The position numbers and the translations under genes were made by a program. From the NCBI RefSeq assembly GCF_009834785.1, contig NZ_WUYX01000069.1:145697-209696 (forward strand): DNA of 64,000 bases, written 5' to 3'. The first letter of the stretch is position 1; each line of letters opens with the position of its first letter. The notes under the pieces are model-generated. The model saw nothing but the letters and a program-made list of their open reading frames with translations, was not told where the DNA came from and searched no databases. Positions 1 to 8,730 of this stretch are shown here, piece by piece. This stretch comes from Natronorubrum halalkaliphilum. GTDB taxonomy: Archaea; Halobacteriota; Halobacteria; Halobacteriales; Natrialbaceae.

Positions 1-34
<34 letters not shown>

Positions 35-218
35 GGCAACGGCAGAGTAGCGGTCCGGTACCGACCGTCCTGCCGTATTCATTCATACGGAGACATCGTG
101 GATACGACTGTCTCCAAACAAATTTGGGTTTATACCGGGCGAGAGGTCGATCGTGATACTGAGCGGTCGGTACGGCCCGAGCCAACAACACAGGCCGACA
201 CGAAAACGCAACACCCTC

Positions 219-235
219 GTTCACGGACAGTGAAC
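219..235. promoter_or_regulatory. Perfect dyad upstream of the 244 gene
   Basis: GTTCAC and GTGAAC form 6-bp inverted arms around the 5-bp spacer GGACA, ending 8 bp before the GTG start of the following small membrane protein gene. A TATA-like stretch (GGTTTATACC) lies near 128-137. The dyad could be a repressor operator or an RNA hairpin at the start region; no regulator is identified. Confidence 0.35.
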
Positions 236-243
236 AGTTCCCT

Positions 244-510
244 GTGATCGCTGCTCGAGAACTCGGCGGTCGACGCGTCGTCGTCGGCCTCGTCCTCGCA
301 CTGATCGTCGTGACCGCCGCCTTCGGTGCCGTCCTCGGCTTCGTCTTTCCCGCGCAGATGGGGATCGAGGAGATCAGTATTATCGATCTAACGGTACCGA
401 TTTCGCCGGTGTCGCTGGCCCTTTACGGCGGCGTGACGGTCGGCGTCTTTCTGGTGACGTTTCTGTTCGTAGTCGAGATCATTTCGCGGTTCGACGACGA
501 TGCGCTGTAG
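244..510 (+). CDS. Small two-TM membrane protein (DUF7520-like)
   Basis: An 88-residue hydrophobic protein with two predicted membrane helices, about residues 12-34 and 57-79, and a short acidic tail (FDDDAL). It starts at GTG; no ATG is available in frame. It resembles the small haloarchaeal membrane protein family I recall as DUF7520, often found near respiratory or acetyl-CoA genes, but this is recall rather than a search. It is convergent with acs (stop codons 69 bp apart). Function is unknown. Composition and GC3 fit a real gene; the main doubt is the start codon, since the TATA-like element lies about 110 bp upstream. Confidence 0.6.
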   Translation: MIAARELGGRRVVVGLVLALIVVTAAFGAVLGFVFPAQMGIEEISIIDLTVPISPVSLALYGGVTVGVFLVTFLFVVEIISRFDDDAL

Positions 511-578
511 GCCGTTCGGTGCCGTTTGGAACGGCCCGAACCTCAGAATCGGTCAACAGGAATTCGGTGCCGATCCGG

Positions 579-2705
579 TCAGTCCGAGTCAGCGTCGCTG
601 TCTTCGTCGGCGCCGTCCGAATCGGTGTCCGCGTCCTCCCCGGTCGCCTCCGAGGCCGTGCCGGACTCCGAGTCGGTATCGGCGGCCGCCGCTTCGTTCG
701 CATCCGAAGTATCGACAGCGGCCCGCTCGGCGATTTCGTCGACGATCTCAGGATTCCGCAGCGTCGAGGTATCGCCCAACTCGTCGCCGCTCGCGATGTT
801 CTCGAGCAGGCGGCGCATGATCTTGCCCGACCGGGTCTTCGGGAGTTCGGACGTGAAGACGACCGCTTCGGGGCGGGCGATCGGTCCGATGGCGTCTTCG
901 ACACCCTCGACGATCCGCTCGCGCATTTCGTCGGTTGGCTCGGAACCGTCCTCGAGGATGACGTAGGCGTAGACGGCTTCGCCTTTGACCTCGTGGTCGC
1001 CACCGACGACGGCGGCTTCGGCGACGCCGCCGATGCCGACGATCGCGGACTCGATCTCCATCGTGCCGAGGCGGTGGCCGGAGACGTTGAGCACGTCGTC
1101 GACGCGGCCGAGGACGGTCACGTAGCCGTCGTCGTCGATTTTCGCGCCGTCTTCAGGGAAGTAGACCCACTCGTCGGAGTCCTCGTCCGAGTACTCCTGC
1201 CAGTACTCCTGGATGAACCGTTCGTCGTTGTTGTACAGCGTTCGGAGCATCCCGGGCCACGGGTTATTGACCGTGAGATAGCCGGCGTTTCCGGGGTCGA
1301 CGGTTTCGCCCTCGGAATCGACGATCCGAGCGTCGATACCCGGCAGGGGCGGCCCCGCAGAGCCGGGTTTCATCTCGTTGATCCCCGGCAGCGTGGTGAT
1401 CATCATGCCACCGGTTTCGGTTTGCCACCAGGTGTCAACGATGGGACACTCCTCGTTGCCGATGTGTTTGTAGTACCACTTCCAAGCCCGCGGATTGATC
1501 GGTTCGCCGACCGTGCCGAGCAGACGCAGCGAGGAGAGGTCGTGGCGGTCCGGATACGTCTCGCCCCACTTCATGAACGAGCGAATGGCCGTCGGCGCGG
1601 TGTAGAACGTGTCGACTCTGTTGCGCTCGATGAGTTCCCAGAGTCGGTCCTTCTCGGGGTAGTCCGGCGTTCCCTCGTACATCATCGTCGTCGTCCCCAG
1701 CGCGAGCGGGCCGTAGACGATATAGGAGTGGCCGGTAATCCAGCCGATGTCGGCCGCACACCAGTAGGTGTCCTCGGGCTTGACGTCCAGAACCGCGCGG
1801 GAGGTCCAGGCCGTGTAGGCGAGGTAGCCCCCCGTCGTGTGTTTGACCCCTTTCGGTTCGCCCGTCGTTCCCGAGGTGTACATCAGGAACAACATGTCCT
1901 CGGCGTCCCGGGAAACCGGCTCGACGCTCGCCCCCTCGTGTTCCGCGACGAGTTCGCCGTAGTCGTAGGCGTCGTTGCCGAGGAAGTGCGTCAGTTCGTC
2001 GCCGAGTCGGTCGACGACGACGGTCTGAACGCCGTGCTCGACGCCGCGGAGTCCCTTGTCGGCCTTCTGTTTGTGATTCAGGGCGTCGCCGCGACGGTAG
2101 TAGCCGTCACAGGTGACCAGATACTCGCTCTCGGCCGAATTCATCCGAGTCGCGAGCGCGTCGGCCGAGAAGCCGGCGAAGACGACACTGTGTGGCGCGC
2201 CGATGCGGGCACACGCCAGCATGGCGATCGGTAACTCCGGAATCATCGGCATGTAGAGGGTGACGACGTCGTCCTCTTCGACGCCGAGATCCCGCAACGA
2301 CGCGGCGAAGGCCTCGACCTCGTTGAGCAGTTCGTTGTAGGTGTAGGTCCGCGTCTCGCCGAGTTCGCCCTCCCATTTGATCGCGGCCCGATTCTTCGCC
2401 CCCTCCTCGACGTGGCGGTCGAGACAGTTGTACGACGCGTTCAGTTTTCCGTCGGGGAACCACTCGTAGAACGGCGCGTTTTCGTCATTGAGGACTGTGC
2501 CGTACGCCTCGTTCCACGAGAGCAGGTCGGCGGCGCGCTCCCAGCACTCCGGCCAGTCCTCCTCGAACTCCTCGTAGATCCCCGGATCCGTGACGTTCGC
2601 TTGCTCGACGAACGACTCGGGCGGTTCGAATGTCTCCTGCTCCTCGAGGCGCGCCTCGAGTTCGACCTCGACCTCGGGCTCGCCGGATTCGTCGCTCATA
2701 ATCAC
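579..2705 (-). CDS. acs: Acetyl-CoA synthetase, AMP-forming
   Basis: Activates acetate with ATP to acetyl-adenylate and transfers it to CoA, the entry step of acetate use. Family motifs are in the expected order in 708 residues: adenylation P-loop YTSGTTGEPKG (about 276-286), WWQTETGG (426-433), hinge/C-domain SGHRLGTMEIE (542-552), and PKTRSGK (622-628) holding the catalytic lysine that is a known acetylation target in this family. After about residue 660 there is a 45-residue Asp/Glu/Ser/Ala tail that the standard enzyme (about 650 residues) lacks. The start is ATG 2705 or ATG 2699; a TTTATCC TATA box at 2727-2733 (minus) suits a leaderless transcript from either. Monocistronic. Confidence 0.95.
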   Translation of the reverse strand: MIMSDESGEPEVEVELEARLEEQETFEPPESFVEQANVTDPGIYEEFEEDWPECWERAADLLSWNEAYGTVLNDENAPFYEWFPDGKLNASYNCLDRHVEEGAKNRAAIKWEGELGETRTYTYNELLNEVEAFAASLRDLGVEEDDVVTLYMPMIPELPIAMLACARIGAPHSVVFAGFSADALATRMNSAESEYLVTCDGYYRRGDALNHKQKADKGLRGVEHGVQTVVVDRLGDELTHFLGNDAYDYGELVAEHEGASVEPVSRDAEDMLFLMYTSGTTGEPKGVKHTTGGYLAYTAWTSRAVLDVKPEDTYWCAADIGWITGHSYIVYGPLALGTTTMMYEGTPDYPEKDRLWELIERNRVDTFYTAPTAIRSFMKWGETYPDRHDLSSLRLLGTVGEPINPRAWKWYYKHIGNEECPIVDTWWQTETGGMMITTLPGINEMKPGSAGPPLPGIDARIVDSEGETVDPGNAGYLTVNNPWPGMLRTLYNNDERFIQEYWQEYSDEDSDEWVYFPEDGAKIDDDGYVTVLGRVDDVLNVSGHRLGTMEIESAIVGIGGVAEAAVVGGDHEVKGEAVYAYVILEDGSEPTDEMRERIVEGVEDAIGPIARPEAVVFTSELPKTRSGKIMRRLLENIASGDELGDTSTLRNPEIVDEIAERAAVDTSDANEAAAADTDSESGTASEATGEDADTDSDGADEDSDADSD

Positions 2706-2726
2706 CGATACTATCGGCGAAGATCG

Positions 2727-2733
2727 GGATAAA
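2727..2733 (-). promoter_or_regulatory. TATA box of acs
   Basis: TTTATCC on the minus strand, centred 25-31 bp before the two candidate acs start codons, the usual haloarchaeal distance for leaderless mRNA. Confidence 0.6.
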
Positions 2734-2842
2734 CGTTCGGTGTGTCGGTGTTCGGTTTCGCCTCGAACCCCCGACCGTATCGACGACGGTCCGGCGGCCG
2801 AGTGTCGCGGGAATTATCCTCACCCGCACGCAACGGTTCAGC

Positions 2843-3757
2843 ATGCCGCCAACGGACGTGATTCTCACCGGAGTCGTCGCGCTGTTCGGACTCGCGTTTC
2901 TCGGCGCCGGACTCTACGTCGCGTCTATCGGCGTCAGTCGAATTCAGGTCGCTCGAGGACTCCGTGCGGCCGGCCCGATCCCGCTGTCCGAGGTCGCCGA
3001 CTCGAGCGGCCTCGTCGAATTCGAAGGCACTGCGCGGGCGACCGACGAAGGAACGCTCGAGGGACCGCTCTCCGGCGCGGACTGTCTGGCGTACACGGTG
3101 TCTGCGCGGCGTCGAGACGGCGACGGGTCTTCGGGTACGGGCGGGGATGGGGGTGCGGGTTCGAAAGGTATCAGCGGGCCCGATTCGGACGGTTCGGACG
3201 GCCCAAGCGGCCCGACCAGCCTGGAAGACACGGACGGCTCGGGCGAGTCCTGGCAACTCGACGGGCGGGCGTCGGCCAGCACCCCGTTCGCGGTCGAAGA
3301 CGGGGCCGCCCGCGTCGCGGTCGACCCCACGAACGCCGTTCTGTCGCTCGACGACTGGGAGACGACACAGACGCCGTGGCTCGCTGCCGCCGACCTCGAG
3401 GCCGGCGCGCACGATCGATTGGATGCGATCGGCCTCTCCGAACTGGAGCGCGACGCGACCGCCGAGTCTTCGAACGCAACGGCTACCGTTCGTCAGTACC
3501 GCGAGCAGCGGCTCGAGCCCGGCGGCGACGTCCACGTCTTCGGCGGCTCGGTCGTCGACTCGGGCGATTCGACTCGCCCCGTCACCGTCGCCGGTGACGA
3601 CTGGTTCGAGGTTTCGGTCGGCGATCGGTCGTCGGTGCTCCCGGAGCGGCGCAGATCCGGCTCCATGTACGTCGTCTTCGGCGGACTGATCGCGGTACCG
3701 GGCGCGGGGTTGACGATCGCGGGAATCGTCGGACTGGTCTCTACGCTCCTGTTGTAG
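2843..3757 (+). CDS. GIDE-domain-like membrane protein
   Basis: 304 residues. A first membrane helix spans about residues 5-27 and a second about 276-300, bracketing a long soluble domain. The segment beginning SSGLVEFEGTARATDEG and continuing through PLSGADCLAYTV matches the start of the GIDE domain (PF12483), named for mitochondrial E3 ligase MUL1 and widespread in haloarchaeal membrane proteins. No RING finger is visible, so ubiquitin-ligase activity should not be inferred. A Gly/Ser/Asp-rich insert lies near 96-135. The gene is divergent from acs and convergent with the oxidoreductase at 3782. Role unknown, probably envelope-related. Confidence 0.75.
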   Translation: MPPTDVILTGVVALFGLAFLGAGLYVASIGVSRIQVARGLRAAGPIPLSEVADSSGLVEFEGTARATDEGTLEGPLSGADCLAYTVSARRRDGDGSSGTGGDGGAGSKGISGPDSDGSDGPSGPTSLEDTDGSGESWQLDGRASASTPFAVEDGAARVAVDPTNAVLSLDDWETTQTPWLAAADLEAGAHDRLDAIGLSELERDATAESSNATATVRQYREQRLEPGGDVHVFGGSVVDSGDSTRPVTVAGDDWFEVSVGDRSSVLPERRRSGSMYVVFGGLIAVPGAGLTIAGIVGLVSTLLL

Positions 3758-3781
3758 GAGAGTCAACCGCCAGTACGCGCT

Positions 3782-4546
3782 TCAAGAGTGCAGTCGGTCC
3801 TGTTCCGTCCACTCGAGTCCGTCCAGTCGCTCGAACTCCCAGCCGACGTTGACGAGGTTTCGCGGCGTGTCAGTCAGCCCGTCGCGGCTGACGACCTCGA
3901 AGGTGCGGTTTCGCGCATCCGCGGTAAACGGTGCTGCGGCCATCAGGCGCGCGACGTCGGCTCGCGGGATCGATCCCGACACGGAGTTGCCGCCCTCGCC
4001 GACGACCGGTTCCTCGCTGGGCGGCGCGTTCGTGAGTTTTCCGGGCCGGATGATCGTGTAGTTCAGTCCCGACCGACGCAACGCGGTCTCCGCGTCTTGC
4101 TTGGCCCGCAGCGATCCTCGAATCATGAGTCGGGCCGGCAGCGAGAGTCGGGCCTTCGAACTCCCGACGCCGATCGCGCTCTCGAGAACGAAATGCGAAG
4201 CGTCAGCGCCCATCGCGGCCGTCACGAGATTGATGACGCCGGTCCGGTCAACCAGTTTGCCGCCGATCATGTGGGCCAGACCCGGCGGCGTACCGAGCGC
4301 ACAGTAGACGAGATCACAGCCCTCGACGGCGGCGACCGCGTCGGCGGGTTCGAAGAAATCGGCGACGACGACCTCGTCAGCGCCGAGTCGCTCGAGGGTG
4401 TCGACGGCCGCGTACGATCGGGTGGTCGCGCGAACGGTGAGGTCGGTCGGCCGCAGGGCGGACAACAGTTCGTGTCCAGTGTCCCCGCTCGCTCCAGCGA
4501 TGAGTACACGGTCGGCCGTCGACGGTCTGGATCGAGTTCCTGCCAT
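3782..4546 (-). CDS. NAD(P)-binding oxidoreductase, atypical SDR
   Basis: About 254 residues. The N-terminal VLIAGASGDTGHELLSAL is a Rossmann nucleotide-binding loop of the GxxGxxG type found in atypical/extended SDRs (NmrA/YwnB-like, PF13460). Further family signs are DLVYCALGTPPG, the VLESAIGVGSS stretch and YTIIRPGKLTN, characteristic of NAD(P)H-binding flavin-reductase-like proteins. A longer frame runs to 4582, but ATG 4546 is preferred because the family starts close to the Rossmann strand and a TATA-like AAGATTATCCG sits at 4569-4579 (minus), 23-33 bp upstream. Substrate unknown. Confidence 0.85.
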   Translation of the reverse strand: MAGTRSRPSTADRVLIAGASGDTGHELLSALRPTDLTVRATTRSYAAVDTLERLGADEVVVADFFEPADAVAAVEGCDLVYCALGTPPGLAHMIGGKLVDRTGVINLVTAAMGADASHFVLESAIGVGSSKARLSLPARLMIRGSLRAKQDAETALRRSGLNYTIIRPGKLTNAPPSEEPVVGEGGNSVSGSIPRADVARLMAAAPFTADARNRTFEVVSRDGLTDTPRNLVNVGWEFERLDGLEWTEQDRLHS

Positions 4547-4649
4547 CGACCGAGGTACCGTCCGGGTACGGATAATCTTCACCAGTATACAGCAGGCCGG
4601 ACAGTCGCACTCGCCGAACGTTCGGTCCCGGACGAACGGTGCGGTCCGT

Positions 4650-5456
4650 CTACCCGTCCGACTGCAGCCGTTTCGTCGTCTGGACGAGCGGATGCCGTGC
4701 GTAGTCGACGACGTCGATGTCGTCGATTCGCTCTAACTCCTCTTTCGCCGCCGTGCGGGCCATCCCGAGATCGATCGTCTCGTCGATGACGATGACGTAG
4801 GCATCCATCTCGTCGATTTCCAGCCGATCCGCCGCGAGCACGCGATGGTGGCCGTCCGCGAGCAAGAGCGTTCCCGCGTTGTCGATAACCACCAGCGGTT
4901 CGGCCAGTCCGTGCTCGAGTTCGTACCGTCGCCCCTCGAGTTCGTCCGCGTAGACTCGCCCCTGCGTCGGCGTCAGCGCAGACAGCGAGACCGTGCGTCG
5001 CTCCTGTTCGAGTTCGATATCGTGAATCTGCTCGAGCGTTCGCATCAGCTTCCCCACTTTCTCGGGGGTCGCCCGCTCGATCTGGCTGCGGATGACGTCG
5101 GCGTTGGAGATGATCCCGACGAGGTTGCCGGCGTCGTCGACCACGGGAAGTTTCTGGATTCCCGACCGGAGGATAACGCGGGCCGCGTCGGTTACTTTCA
5201 TATCCGGGTGTGCGACGAGCAGATCCGTCGTCATCACCTTGAAAATCGGTTCGTCGTTGTCGGCTAGCAACAGGTCGCGAGCACTGACAAAGCCTTCCAC
5301 GCGCCGCCGCTCACAGACGGGAAAGCCGCTGTGTTCGTCGCTCTCGGCGATCCGGGTCGCGACGTCGCCGACGGTCGCGTCGGGGGCTACCGTCACCACG
5401 TCACGCGTCATGTACTCCTTGACCTGGGGTTTGGTTCTGTCCGACGCAACCTCCAT
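4650..5456 (-). CDS. CBS-domain pair fused to ParB-like domain
   Basis: About 268 residues from ATG 5456 (an open frame extends to 5564 but the extra N-terminus is not CBS-like). Two CBS motifs occur: the first begins at VKEYMTRDVVTVAPDATV and the second at FKVMTTDLLVAHPDMKV and runs to LVGIISNADVI. CBS pairs bind adenosyl nucleotides. The C-terminal half contains LLLADGHHRVLAAD, the DGHHR signature of ParB/sulfiredoxin-like nucleases and CTPases, flanked by helices typical of ParB N-domains. In haloarchaea this CBS-ParB fusion is chromosomal and solitary; no parA is adjacent, so plasmid partition is unlikely. The CBS part may sense ATP/AMP or AdoMet. Confidence 0.85.
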   Translation of the reverse strand: MEVASDRTKPQVKEYMTRDVVTVAPDATVGDVATRIAESDEHSGFPVCERRRVEGFVSARDLLLADNDEPIFKVMTTDLLVAHPDMKVTDAARVILRSGIQKLPVVDDAGNLVGIISNADVIRSQIERATPEKVGKLMRTLEQIHDIELEQERRTVSLSALTPTQGRVYADELEGRRYELEHGLAEPLVVIDNAGTLLLADGHHRVLAADRLEIDEMDAYVIVIDETIDLGMARTAAKEELERIDDIDVVDYARHPLVQTTKRLQSDG

Positions 5457-5594
5457 GGCCGAGATAACGGTCTCCGCGCGCAAAAGCGTGTCCTCCTGTC
5501 CGCTCGCCTGCGAGACGGTTGTTGGTACTGGTAGTCGAGTATGTGAACTACCGAACCACCACAACTAACCGAACGCGCCTGCAGCTCCACCCCG

Positions 5595-7139
5595 TCAGCT
5601 GGGCAGTTCGTCGTCGTCCTCGGATTGAGCGGAACCGCTCGCGGACCGAACGGCCTCGTCATCGACGGTAAACAGCCACTCGCTGGTCTGGGTGTAAGCG
5701 CCGACGGGCACCCCCGGTCGGCTGTCGATCGCCTCGAGGAATCGGTTCGTGATCACTTCCTCGACGACACTGACGATCGATTCGACCTCGTCCTCGTCGT
5801 CGGCACTGCCCAGGATACCGATCTCGAGCTGTGCACCGGCCATGTCGGCGTGGCCGCCGGCGCTGCCGATCCGGTCGAACGCGTCCCGGAGCGTCTCGCC
5901 GAGATCGACGTCGGCCGCTCGCGACCGCGCCGAGAGAAACGCCATTTCGTCCCGGAATCCGAAGACCAGCGTCGTCTCGACGCCCTGCATCGAGAGCAGT
6001 TGATCGGCCGCCTGGGGCAACGCATCGCGGTCGTTGATCCGGCCGACGCTCGCCACGGCGACCGAGTCTCGTTGGATGCGGTTCTTGATCGCCCGAGCGA
6101 TCGTCTCCAGGGTCTCCCCTTCGACCGTCGGCTGCTCGATCTGGCGCAGGACCGACGTGTCGACGTGAGGCCACAGGATCGACGCAGCGTTAAAATCGGC
6201 CGGCGACACCTCTCGAGTGAAATCGTTCGTATCGATGCGAATGCCGTACAACAGCGCCGTCGCCGTCGCCCGCCGCGGTTCCAGGCTGAACCGCTTGAGG
6301 TACTCGGTCAGGACGGTACTCGTTGCGCCCGCGTGTTCGCGCAGATCGACGAAGTCGCCGGGAACCGGACCGCGGGGCGGGTGATGGTCGATGACGATAG
6401 CGACGTGTAACTCCTCCGGCAGTTGATCGTTGACGCCGGGGCGGGAGTGATCGACCAGTGCGAACGCATCGTACCCCTCGAGCGAGTCCTCCGGCGAGAG
6501 GTTCCGGAGATCGAGATCGAGCAGATTGACCATCGCTCGGTTCTCCTGATGGGAGATATCGCCGAAGTAGCAGGCGTCGGCGTCGATACCAACCTCCGCG
6601 GCGATATCGGTTAGCGCGACGGCGCTCGCGATCGCGTCGGGGTCCGGGTTGTCGTGCATAACGACCGCCAGCCGGCCGTCGATCGCCGTGAGCCGTTTCC
6701 GAAGCCCGATCGCCGCGCCGGCAGACGCCCGCACCGACCCCTCGAGCACGTGGTCGACCATCGCGTTCTCGGCGTCGACGACGTGATCGGCAAGTTCGTC
6801 GAACCGCGTCCGATCGGCTGCCGTCGCATTCCCGCCGAGATACGCGACGATCGAGGCCAGCGGGAACCGGTCACGGGCGGACTCGAGTGCGGCCCGATTG
6901 ACGTCGGTGCGATCGCTGCCGACGAAGACGACGTCCGGGGCCTCGAGGTTCGCGAGCACCGACGGATCGGTCGGGTCGGCACATCGGGCGGGGACGCTCC
7001 CGTCCCGAAGCGCCTCGACGATGCTCTCGTCGTCGGTAACGACGAGTAAACGGTCGCGTTCATCGCTGTCGCGCTCGGGGAGCTGTTCGGCGACCTGACG
7101 GCCGACAGTTCCACAGCCGAGCACGAGCCGGAAAACCAT
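5595..7139 (-). CDS. RCK_N-DHH-DHHA1 phosphoesterase
   Basis: 514 residues in three parts. Residues 1-115 form a TrkA-N/RCK nucleotide-binding domain (VLGCGTVGRQVAEQL, then VVTDDESIVEAL). Residues about 150-300 form a DHH phosphoesterase domain with MHDNPDPDAIASA, VDHSRPG and VIDHHPPRG, the metal-binding Asp/His set. The C-terminal DHHA1 domain carries GSAGGHADMAGAQ. DHH-DHHA1 proteins hydrolyse cyclic dinucleotides, nanoRNA or related phosphoesters; the RCK part suggests allosteric control by NAD(H) or a cyclic nucleotide. It lies 55 bp downstream of nuoN on the same strand and could be co-transcribed with complex I. Substrate not determinable here. Confidence 0.9.
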   Translation of the reverse strand: MVFRLVLGCGTVGRQVAEQLPERDSDERDRLLVVTDDESIVEALRDGSVPARCADPTDPSVLANLEAPDVVFVGSDRTDVNRAALESARDRFPLASIVAYLGGNATAADRTRFDELADHVVDAENAMVDHVLEGSVRASAGAAIGLRKRLTAIDGRLAVVMHDNPDPDAIASAVALTDIAAEVGIDADACYFGDISHQENRAMVNLLDLDLRNLSPEDSLEGYDAFALVDHSRPGVNDQLPEELHVAIVIDHHPPRGPVPGDFVDLREHAGATSTVLTEYLKRFSLEPRRATATALLYGIRIDTNDFTREVSPADFNAASILWPHVDTSVLRQIEQPTVEGETLETIARAIKNRIQRDSVAVASVGRINDRDALPQAADQLLSMQGVETTLVFGFRDEMAFLSARSRAADVDLGETLRDAFDRIGSAGGHADMAGAQLEIGILGSADDEDEVESIVSVVEEVITNRFLEAIDSRPGVPVGAYTQTSEWLFTVDDEAVRSASGSAQSEDDDELPS

Positions 7140-7194
7140 ATACCGCGGTTTGCAACCCCGAGCGGGAAAAGTTACCGGGTCGTCGGTCTCGATC

Positions 7195-8730
7195 TCAGCC
7201 GACGATCGCTGTCGCGGCCTCGAGTGCGGTGTCGACGACCGGCCCGAAACCGGGCAGGATGACGACCGTCATCACGGCGGCGACGATGATCGCCGCGTAG
7301 AGCCCGGTTGGCTGGGCGAGTCGGTCGCGGGTCGTCGACGGCTCCTCGATCCAGAGGGCCTTGACCAGCCGCGAGTAGTAGTACAGCGAGAGCGCGCTGT
7401 TGACCACGAGCGCGGCGGCCACGGCGAGCATCGCCGTGGTCTCAGCAGAGGCCTCGATGGCGCCCATGAACAGGAAGAACTTGCTGAAGAAGCCGCCAAA
7501 GGGCGGGATGCCGGCGAGGCTGAACAGGAAGACCGCCATCGCCGCGCAGGCGACCGGCGCCTGCGTCGAGAGACCGTTGTAGTCCTCGAAGGTGCGGCCG
7601 ACTTCCCAGCGTTCGGCCAGGCCGACGAACAGGAACGCACCCGTGTTCATGAAGCCGTAGACGAGCAGGTGCATCATCGCGGCACCCATGACGAACTCGC
7701 CACCGTCGGCGGTAAGCCCCGCCAGTCCGATCAGCGCGTAGCCGGCGTGGCCGATCGACGAGTAGGCGAGCATCCGCTTGACGTTGTCCTGGGTCGCCGC
7801 CGCGAAGTTCCCGACCGTCATCGTGACGATCGCGAGGATGATGAACGCGTGGGTCCACTCGACGCCGATGAGGGCGGTCGTTTCGCCAAGCGGGAAGGCG
7901 GTCGTGAACACGCGGAACGCGATCACGAAACCGGCCGCCTTCGACGCCGAGGAGAGGAACGCACTAACCGGAGCCGGTGCCCCTTCGTAGGCTTCCGGTG
8001 CCCAGAAGTGGAACGGGACGCTCGCGGTCTTGAACGCGAAGCCGCCGATCAGCATGAGGATGCCGAGTCCGAGCAGGCCGCCGTAGCCATCGACGTCGCC
8101 GCCGCTGATGACGGCCGCGATGTTCTCGAGTTGCAGGTGGCCCGTCGCACCGTAGACCAGCGAGATGCCGTAGACGAAGATCGCCGACGACAGCGCGCCG
8201 ATCAGGAAGTACTTCAGGCCGGCCTCGACGCTCCCGCGGTTGTCCTTGAGGATCGCGACGAGGGCGTACGACGGCAGGCTCGCCAACTCGAGCGCGATGA
8301 AGATCGTCACGAGGCTGTTCGCGGCAGCCATCAGCGACATCCCGGTCGCGGCGAGGATAATGAGCGAGTAGTACTCTGCCTGATAGGTGTGGTCGACCAG
8401 ATAGTCGTAGCTCGCGACCGTGATCAGCGCGGTAACGATCGCGACGACGATCATGAAGTACAGCGCCAACTGATCGACGACGAGTTGGCCGCCGAGGATG
8501 CTGATTTCGCCGAGACCGCCGTCGACCGTCGGCGTACCGACGCCGGCGAACGTAAACCAGACCGCGACGGCCAGCGAAACGAGCGCGCCGCCGGCCGCGG
8601 TGCCAGCGAGCAGCGAGCGGTTGGTCGAGTTCGGCGAGATGCTGTCGAAGACGAACAACACCAGCCCGGTCACCGCCAGAATCAGCGCCGGTGCAAGCGC
8701 CGTCCATCCGGGGAGTTCGAACACTGCCAT
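7195..8730 (-). CDS. nuoN: NADH-quinone oxidoreductase subunit N
   Basis: 511-residue multi-spanning proton-pumping subunit, one of three antiporter-like subunits. Family marks include HFWAPEAYEGAPAPVSAF (loop with conserved Trp/Pro/Glu), the following SSASKAAGF lysine helix, and TQDNVKRMLAYSSIGHAGY. About 14 membrane segments fit the usual fold and length. It is the last gene of the nuo operon: its ATG overlaps the nuoM TAA by one base, so it is translationally coupled. Together with NuoM and NuoL it forms the membrane arm. Confidence 0.96.
   Translation of the reverse strand: MAVFELPGWTALAPALILAVTGLVLFVFDSISPNSTNRSLLAGTAAGGALVSLAVAVWFTFAGVGTPTVDGGLGEISILGGQLVVDQLALYFMIVVAIVTALITVASYDYLVDHTYQAEYYSLIILAATGMSLMAAANSLVTIFIALELASLPSYALVAILKDNRGSVEAGLKYFLIGALSSAIFVYGISLVYGATGHLQLENIAAVISGGDVDGYGGLLGLGILMLIGGFAFKTASVPFHFWAPEAYEGAPAPVSAFLSSASKAAGFVIAFRVFTTAFPLGETTALIGVEWTHAFIILAIVTMTVGNFAAATQDNVKRMLAYSSIGHAGYALIGLAGLTADGGEFVMGAAMMHLLVYGFMNTGAFLFVGLAERWEVGRTFEDYNGLSTQAPVACAAMAVFLFSLAGIPPFGGFFSKFFLFMGAIEASAETTAMLAVAAALVVNSALSLYYYSRLVKALWIEEPSTTRDRLAQPTGLYAAIIVAAVMTVVILPGFGPVVDTALEAATAIVG

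Noticed and set aside
519-2234. 571-residue plus-strand frame
   Set aside because: Antisense shadow of acs; high-GC codon bias leaves the opposite strand open. Composition (V, D, R-rich, no motifs) is typical of such shadows.
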